Below the pieces are notes generated by a model that saw nothing but the letters and a program-made list of their open reading frames with translations, was not told the DNA's origin and did not search any database. Both the position numbers and the translations under genes were made by a program. Shown in pieces: positions 7,578-10,683 of a DNA stretch of 10,683 nt (within the stretch, counting starts at the first letter, position 1; each line of letters begins with the position of its first letter). The stretch comes from Bacteroidales bacterium UBA2714 (GTDB lineage: Bacteria > Bacteroidota > Bacteroidia > Bacteroidales > P3): NCBI GenBank assembly GCA_002354035.1, contig DEKU01000024.1, positions 11,006 to 21,688 on the forward strand, read 5' to 3'.

Positions 7578-9983
7578 CTACTCGGTGCCCAGCACTTCGA
7601 TAACGCCCGTGCGTTGGGTGGCGATATGGATGCCGTGGGCTTTGAAATAGTAGAAATATGCGCCTGCCGTGTTGCGGTGGGCGGCGGGATCCCACCAGTC
7701 GGCATTGGAGCCTATGTTGCGGCGGTGATACACCTGGTGGCCATAGCGGTCGTAGATGGTCAGTTCGTTGTATCGGAAGCAGTTGTTTTCGACCAACCCT
7801 TTGATGACAAAGCGGTCGTTCAGCCCGTCGCCGTTGGGTGTCACCACATTGGGAAATTCGAGGGTAGTGTCGCAGTGGTCACCGTTCCAGAAGACGAACA
7901 GGCTGTAGTGTATGATGCTGTCGCATCCAGCCTCATTATATGTGTGGTAGATGTAGTCGGCCACCGTGTCGGTGAAGAGGGTGTCAAAGACAGGCCAGGG
8001 CAATTGGTCTTCGGTAATGGTGTCGCGGATAGTGGTGTCGGTGTTGGAGAAGAGGGTGAGGATAAAGATGACAAGGCTGTCACGTCCGTGACTGTCGGCA
8101 AAGCGGAAAGTCCACTCGCCCTCGTGGTCAATCAGCGAGTCGCCGTACATCACAGGCAGGCTGCCCGGGCAGGCGTAGTATAGAACCGTATCGGGTGTCG
8201 GCACGAGCACATGCAGGTGGTAGAGGATCACGCTGTCGCAGTTCCCTGCCGGGTTGGGCTTGAAGAGGGTGGTGTCCGTTGGGCGGGCGAACAACGTGCC
8301 AAACCGGCTCCAAGGCAACTGGTCCTCATTGACGGTGTCAGAAATCTCAACCGTGGGAACGGAGCCCACCGTGATGTGTATCGAGTCGGTGAAGTGTGTG
8401 GAGCAACCGTCATAGTCGAACCCCTCTATGACGTAAGTCCCGCTCATCGAAGTGTCGGCACTGGGGATGACGTATGGCGGCTGGGAAAGGAGCAAGCCGT
8501 CAGGGCCATGGATGGCTATGCTGTCGATATTATAGGCGTTGAAGCCGAGCCTGATGCTGTCGCCTGAGCAGAAGCTCGTGTCCATCCTCCACCGGATGCC
8601 GGTGAGGGGGGCATAGTCGGTCAGCACGGTGTATGAAGTGCCTTGACAGCTGTCGGACTCTATCACGGAAAGGATGAATTTGGAGGTGCTGCAACTGACG
8701 CGCATCACCGAGTCGGGGGCGATAAAAGGGCTCATGTCTACATTGCACCATGCGTGCGATGGGAGCCCCGGCACGGGCCGAAAACTGTTGGCGGTGAGGA
8801 TGGAAGAGTCACCGTTGACGAGGATGTCCCCCACGGCATGGGCCTCGATGATCATTTGGATGAAGAAGGGAGTGCTGTCGGCTATGGTTGCGGAGCGAAG
8901 GTAGGCTATCTGGTTGGAGCCGGCACAGTCTATCTGGGGCAGGATGGTGGCGCCGTGCTGTGAGTTCGGGTCTATCTGATGTATCACCCCGATGGGTATT
9001 TCGCTCTCAAAGAACCGCACGGAGTCGTGGAAATTAGGCCACCCCACATTCCACACCATCCCAATGTAGTTCCAGCCAAGAGCGAAAGGCCTGCCAACTT
9101 CTTCCGTCTCATGCACCTCATATAGTCGGCCGGAGTCTGCATAGTCGGTGGCACGAGCCATCTCTCCAGGGGTCATCTGGTTGATATGTACATATCGCGT
9201 CCCCCAGTAGGGGAGAGGTAGCAGCTGTTCGCCCGCTGGATTGTATGTGGGGCTGGACGAGCTGTATTGCTGACCGGCCTGCATCCGCGACGAGAGGGCG
9301 TCGCATGTCATGTTTACTGCAATGGGGTGTGAGGCACGAATCTGGGTCTTGAACAGAGTCACTTGATAGTGACTGGCTCGGAGGGCATAGCTCTGTCCCC
9401 GGTTCAGCCGGATTTGAAAGGTGCTGTCGCTTCCGATGCCTCCTTCCAGCATGGGTTCTGGGTTTCCGTCCCAGCGGGGAGTGGTGATGGTGACCAGAGT
9501 ACTGTCCTCGGTGGCCAAGATCTCGAATCCGGGTCTTCCGCGTGGATGGTTGCTGGGATAGTTAAGCGGAGCCAATATCTGGAAATCGGTGCCCAATGCC
9601 TTGCGGCCTTTCAGCGTGTAGGTCTCGCGGTTGGCAGAGATGCTTTGGTAGTAGCATGTGATGGGGGCGGTGGAGGCTATTCTGAATCCCCGGTCAAGGA
9701 TGGTGTTGGCAGGGGTGGTCTCAATCAGGCCGACCATGTTTGTCAAGTCATGGCTCACCGTGCCATAGGCCGGCAGGACAAACGTAAGGGTGGGGTAGAA
9801 ACTGTTGGCGGGCTGTTCCACCGTGACAGTGGCGGGCTGGTCGTAGGCGTGGAAGACAAGCCTGACGGGCTTTGCGCCGTCGCTGCCCGGCAATTCGGGC
9901 GGGGCAAACCAGAAAACTGTATCGGTCTGCGCCATACTGGCACAGTGTACCAAGAGCGTAAGTATCAGCAACAACCTTTTCAT
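7578..9983 (-). CDS. Secreted IgGFc-binding-like protein with T9SS type B (gliding motility-associated) C-terminal domain
   Basis: A predicted surface protein of 801 residues, encoded convergently to the other T9SS cargo. The signal peptide is MKRLLLILTLLVHCASMA, then QT. Residues about 125-430 match the pattern of IgGFc-binding N-terminal domains found in many Bacteroidetes surface proteins: LKGRKALGTDFQI (125-137), HPIAVNMTCDAL (219-230) and GEQLLPLPYWGTRYVHI (251-267). The binding partner is unknown and the family name does not prove immunoglobulin binding. A region with related repeats follows: DTVNEDQLPW (549-558) and DTITEDQLPW (654-663), each ending in CDSxIxYxL. The last about 90 residues are the type B T9SS/gliding C-terminal domain: FPNVVTPNGDGLNDRF (710-725), LTIYDRYGHQVY, WWDP and NTAGAYFYYF. 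The start at 9983 is fixed by the signal peptide; the leader is A-rich without a Shine-Dalgarno. No enzyme motif is seen; adhesion or surface-layer function is an inference. Confidence 0.9.
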   Translation of the reverse strand: MKRLLLILTLLVHCASMAQTDTVFWFAPPELPGSDGAKPVRLVFHAYDQPATVTVEQPANSFYPTLTFVLPAYGTVSHDLTNMVGLIETTPANTILDRGFRIASTAPITCYYQSISANRETYTLKGRKALGTDFQILAPLNYPSNHPRGRPGFEILATEDSTLVTITTPRWDGNPEPMLEGGIGSDSTFQIRLNRGQSYALRASHYQVTLFKTQIRASHPIAVNMTCDALSSRMQAGQQYSSSSPTYNPAGEQLLPLPYWGTRYVHINQMTPGEMARATDYADSGRLYEVHETEEVGRPFALGWNYIGMVWNVGWPNFHDSVRFFESEIPIGVIHQIDPNSQHGATILPQIDCAGSNQIAYLRSATIADSTPFFIQMIIEAHAVGDILVNGDSSILTANSFRPVPGLPSHAWCNVDMSPFIAPDSVMRVSCSTSKFILSVIESDSCQGTSYTVLTDYAPLTGIRWRMDTSFCSGDSIRLGFNAYNIDSIAIHGPDGLLLSQPPYVIPSADTSMSGTYVIEGFDYDGCSTHFTDSIHITVGSVPTVEISDTVNEDQLPWSRFGTLFARPTDTTLFKPNPAGNCDSVILYHLHVLVPTPDTVLYYACPGSLPVMYGDSLIDHEGEWTFRFADSHGRDSLVIFILTLFSNTDTTIRDTITEDQLPWPVFDTLFTDTVADYIYHTYNEAGCDSIIHYSLFVFWNGDHCDTTLEFPNVVTPNGDGLNDRFVIKGLVENNCFRYNELTIYDRYGHQVYHRRNIGSNADWWDPAAHRNTAGAYFYYFKAHGIHIATQRTGVIEVLGTE

Positions 9984-10086
9984 TTTGCATCTTCGGTGCC
10001 CGACCGTCCGAAATGCAATAATACGCTTTTTTTTTGAATTGTTTTAGTCCACACTGTGTTAAAATCGATATAAAGGGATGCAGCAA

Positions 10087-10198
10087 GGCACACCCTGAAA
10101 ATTGCCCAATAGGGCCTTCCTCTTAATAGAGGTTTACAGACTGTCAGCAGCTATTCATCCAAGGTGCGCAACATATAATCACCCCTACGGGGTGTGCC
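10087..10198. repeat. 112-base element bounded by 11-bp inverted repeats with internal hairpins
   Basis: GGCACACCCTG (10087-10097) pairs with CGGGGTGTGCC (10188-10198): nine perfect pairs, one G-T, one more pair. Inside are GCCC-AATA-GGGC (10104-10115) and CCTCT-TAAT-AGAGG (10119-10132), the latter followed by TTT. A further hairpin CACCCC-TAC-GGGGTG (10180-10194) shares bases with the outer right arm, so the two pairings exclude each other. It could be a REP- or MITE-like intergenic repeat, or a structured leader or small RNA. No transposase or target-site duplication is seen. Confidence 0.45.
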
Positions 10199-10256
10199 CC
10201 CAACAGCATCATGCAAGCAGCAGGAGCAGTGCGGTGACGATAATGAGCAAGAGGAA

Positions 10257-10273
10257 GCGTTCCGAAAGGACGC
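10257..10273 (+). other. GNRA-tetraloop hairpin
   Basis: GCG-T-TCC, loop GAAA, GGA-CGC: six base pairs with one bulged T, closed by a GAAA (GNRA-type) tetraloop when read as plus-strand RNA. GNRA loops are common in structured RNAs. Six pairs could occur by chance, so this only gains weight from the neighbouring stems. Confidence 0.3.
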
Positions 10274-10332
10274 GACACAGATTCCATTATCATTTATTAT
10301 CGCCATCCCGGTTCATTCTTATTGTGTGCCTC

Positions 10333-10412
10333 CGCTTTGCAACGCGGCGAAAGGCCGACCATCCCGTCGCCGACCGCTGGGCTGTCGCCACAGCCTCCAT
10401 CGCGCCAAAGCG
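10333..10412 (+). ncRNA. Candidate three-way-junction RNA structure (unassigned)
   Basis: CGCTTTG (10333-10339) pairs with CAAAGCG (10406-10412), continued by CGCG (10343-10346) with CGCG (10401-10404) across a 3/1 internal loop. Enclosed are GCGA (10347-10350) with TCGC (10367-10370), and GGCTGT (10380-10385), loop CGCC, ACAGCC (10390-10395). Together this is a compact closed three-way junction of 80 bases. It does not match an RNA family I recognise. The call is structural inference from one sequence, without covariation support; the strand is not certain because the inverted repeats read equally on both strands. Confidence 0.25.
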
Positions 10413-10424
10413 AAAGGGCAATAT

Positions 10425-10454
10425 TTTGTGCTTCACTCCGACATTGTACTTTTT
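10425..10454 (+). promoter_or_regulatory. Weak candidate Bacteroides-type promoter
   Basis: TTTG (10425-10428), an 18-base spacer, then TACTTTTT (10447-10454), which differs from TAnnTTTG only at the last base. It lies 60 bases before the ATG at 10515 and just right of the 10333-10412 stems, so those stems would not be in its transcript. Confidence 0.25.
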
Positions 10455-10514
10455 CGGCTTATCCTGTGGGTTCTTTCTTGTGCTGAAACAAAGTGGAGAA
10501 TAAATGTAAAGTAC

Positions 10515-10670
10515 ATGAAACTACAATTGAGGTGGGCGGGTTTGGCTGTCGCCGCCGCGCTGTGGTGGGTGCCGTGGCCGTCCCCTTTGGCGGGGGTTCG
10601 TGTGGCGGGCCATAGCGCGATGGATGCCGGGGTGCGGCCGGTAGCGCAAGCGCGCGCCGCCGCCTTGTGA
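10515..10670 (+). CDS. Short ORF (51 codons) with hydrophobic N-terminus; doubtful
   Basis: The frame begins MKLQLRWAGLAVAAALWWVPWP, which looks like a signal peptide or single membrane segment, and ends RAAAL followed by TGA. The rest (SPLAGVRVAGHSAM, then DAGVRPVAQ) has no motif I recognise. The start is preceded by AATAAATGTAAAGTAC, an A-rich context acceptable for Bacteroidetes, and a weak promoter candidate lies 60 bases upstream. Oddly, the last codons form one arm of a perfect 12-bp hairpin and the stop codon lies in its loop. It could be a genuine small secreted peptide, the 5' remnant of a longer gene broken by a frameshift, or a chance frame in GC-rich sequence. Confidence 0.25.
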   Translation: MKLQLRWAGLAVAAALWWVPWPSPLAGVRVAGHSAMDAGVRPVAQARAAAL

Positions 10671-10683
10671 GCAAGGCGGCGGC
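10656..10683. repeat. Perfect 12-bp-stem hairpin at the window edge
   Basis: GCCGCCGCCTTG (10656-10667), loop TGAG, CAAGGCGGCGGC (10672-10683). All 12 pairs are perfect and the stem may continue past the edge. It could be a plus-strand intrinsic terminator if a T tract follows outside the window, or a palindromic intergenic repeat. On the minus strand no T tract follows the stem. Confidence 0.6.

Larger units (their letters stand above)
9984..10514. other. 530-base stretch without a convincing gene; AT-richer, with several inverted repeats
   Basis: No reading frame here has recognisable domains or codon use like the neighbouring genes. The longest plus-strand frame (10102-10503) translates to low-quality, Arg/His/Ser-rich sequence with no signal peptide or motif. 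What the stretch does hold is a set of inverted repeats, listed separately: 10087-10198, 10257-10273 and 10333-10412. It must also contain the promoter of the minus-strand T9SS gene. A nine-T tract lies at 10027-10035. Confidence 0.6.

Noticed and set aside
10015..10023. TATTATTGC on the minus strand as promoter of the type B cargo gene
   Set aside because: One mismatch to TAnnTTTG and no TTG at the -33 position; too weak to annotate.
10102..10503. 133-codon plus-strand open frame
   Set aside because: Basic, low-quality translation without motifs; it runs through inverted repeats and lacks the C-ending codon bias of neighbouring genes.
1..10683. Search for CRISPR array, transposase, integrase, tRNA/rRNA or defence genes
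   Set aside because: No regularly spaced direct repeats and no recognisable genes or motifs of these kinds were seen.

Overview
The window looks like a chromosomal segment of a GC-rich, T9SS-bearing Bacteroidota, most likely a Bacteroidales anaerobe. The support is: a lipid A kinase (LpxK) of the Bacteroidetes type; a flavodiiron protein typical of anaerobes; two large secreted proteins with type IX secretion C-terminal signals (one type A, one type B); Bacteroides-style promoter boxes (TAnnTTTG) in the divergent promoter region; and A-rich start contexts without Shine-Dalgarno sequences. I cannot name the genus.

Layout. At the left edge, on the minus strand, is the N-terminal 221 codons of a flavodiiron protein (fprA). 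A 176-base AT-rich divergent promoter region separates it from a plus-strand series of four genes: lpxK, cutC, a large transglutaminase-like lipoprotein and a T9SS type A cargo protein with fibronectin type III modules. The first three are very tightly packed (13-base gap, then a stop/start overlap) and are probably one transcript. The fourth follows after 48 bases and may be co-transcribed. A 192-base convergent spacer with a perfect 12-bp inverted repeat separates it from an 801-residue minus-strand protein with an IgGFc-binding-like N-terminal region and a gliding-motility/T9SS type B C-terminal domain. The last 700 bases hold no convincing large gene. They contain several local inverted repeats that may be structured RNA or a small repeat element, one doubtful 51-codon ORF, and a 12-bp-stem hairpin ending exactly at the window edge.

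How it works together. LpxK phosphorylates the lipid A precursor at the inner membrane. CutC is a cytosolic TIM-barrel protein of uncertain role. The transglutaminase-like lipoprotein and the two T9SS cargoes belong to the cell envelope and surface, so most of the window is envelope biology. FprA is a separate oxygen/NO detoxification function transcribed away from it.

I see no defence system, CRISPR array, integrase, transposase, tRNA or rRNA. The points most worth following are the modular transglutaminase lipoprotein with an apparently dead second core and a CXXC-less thioredoxin-like end, and the structured intergenic region at the right end.
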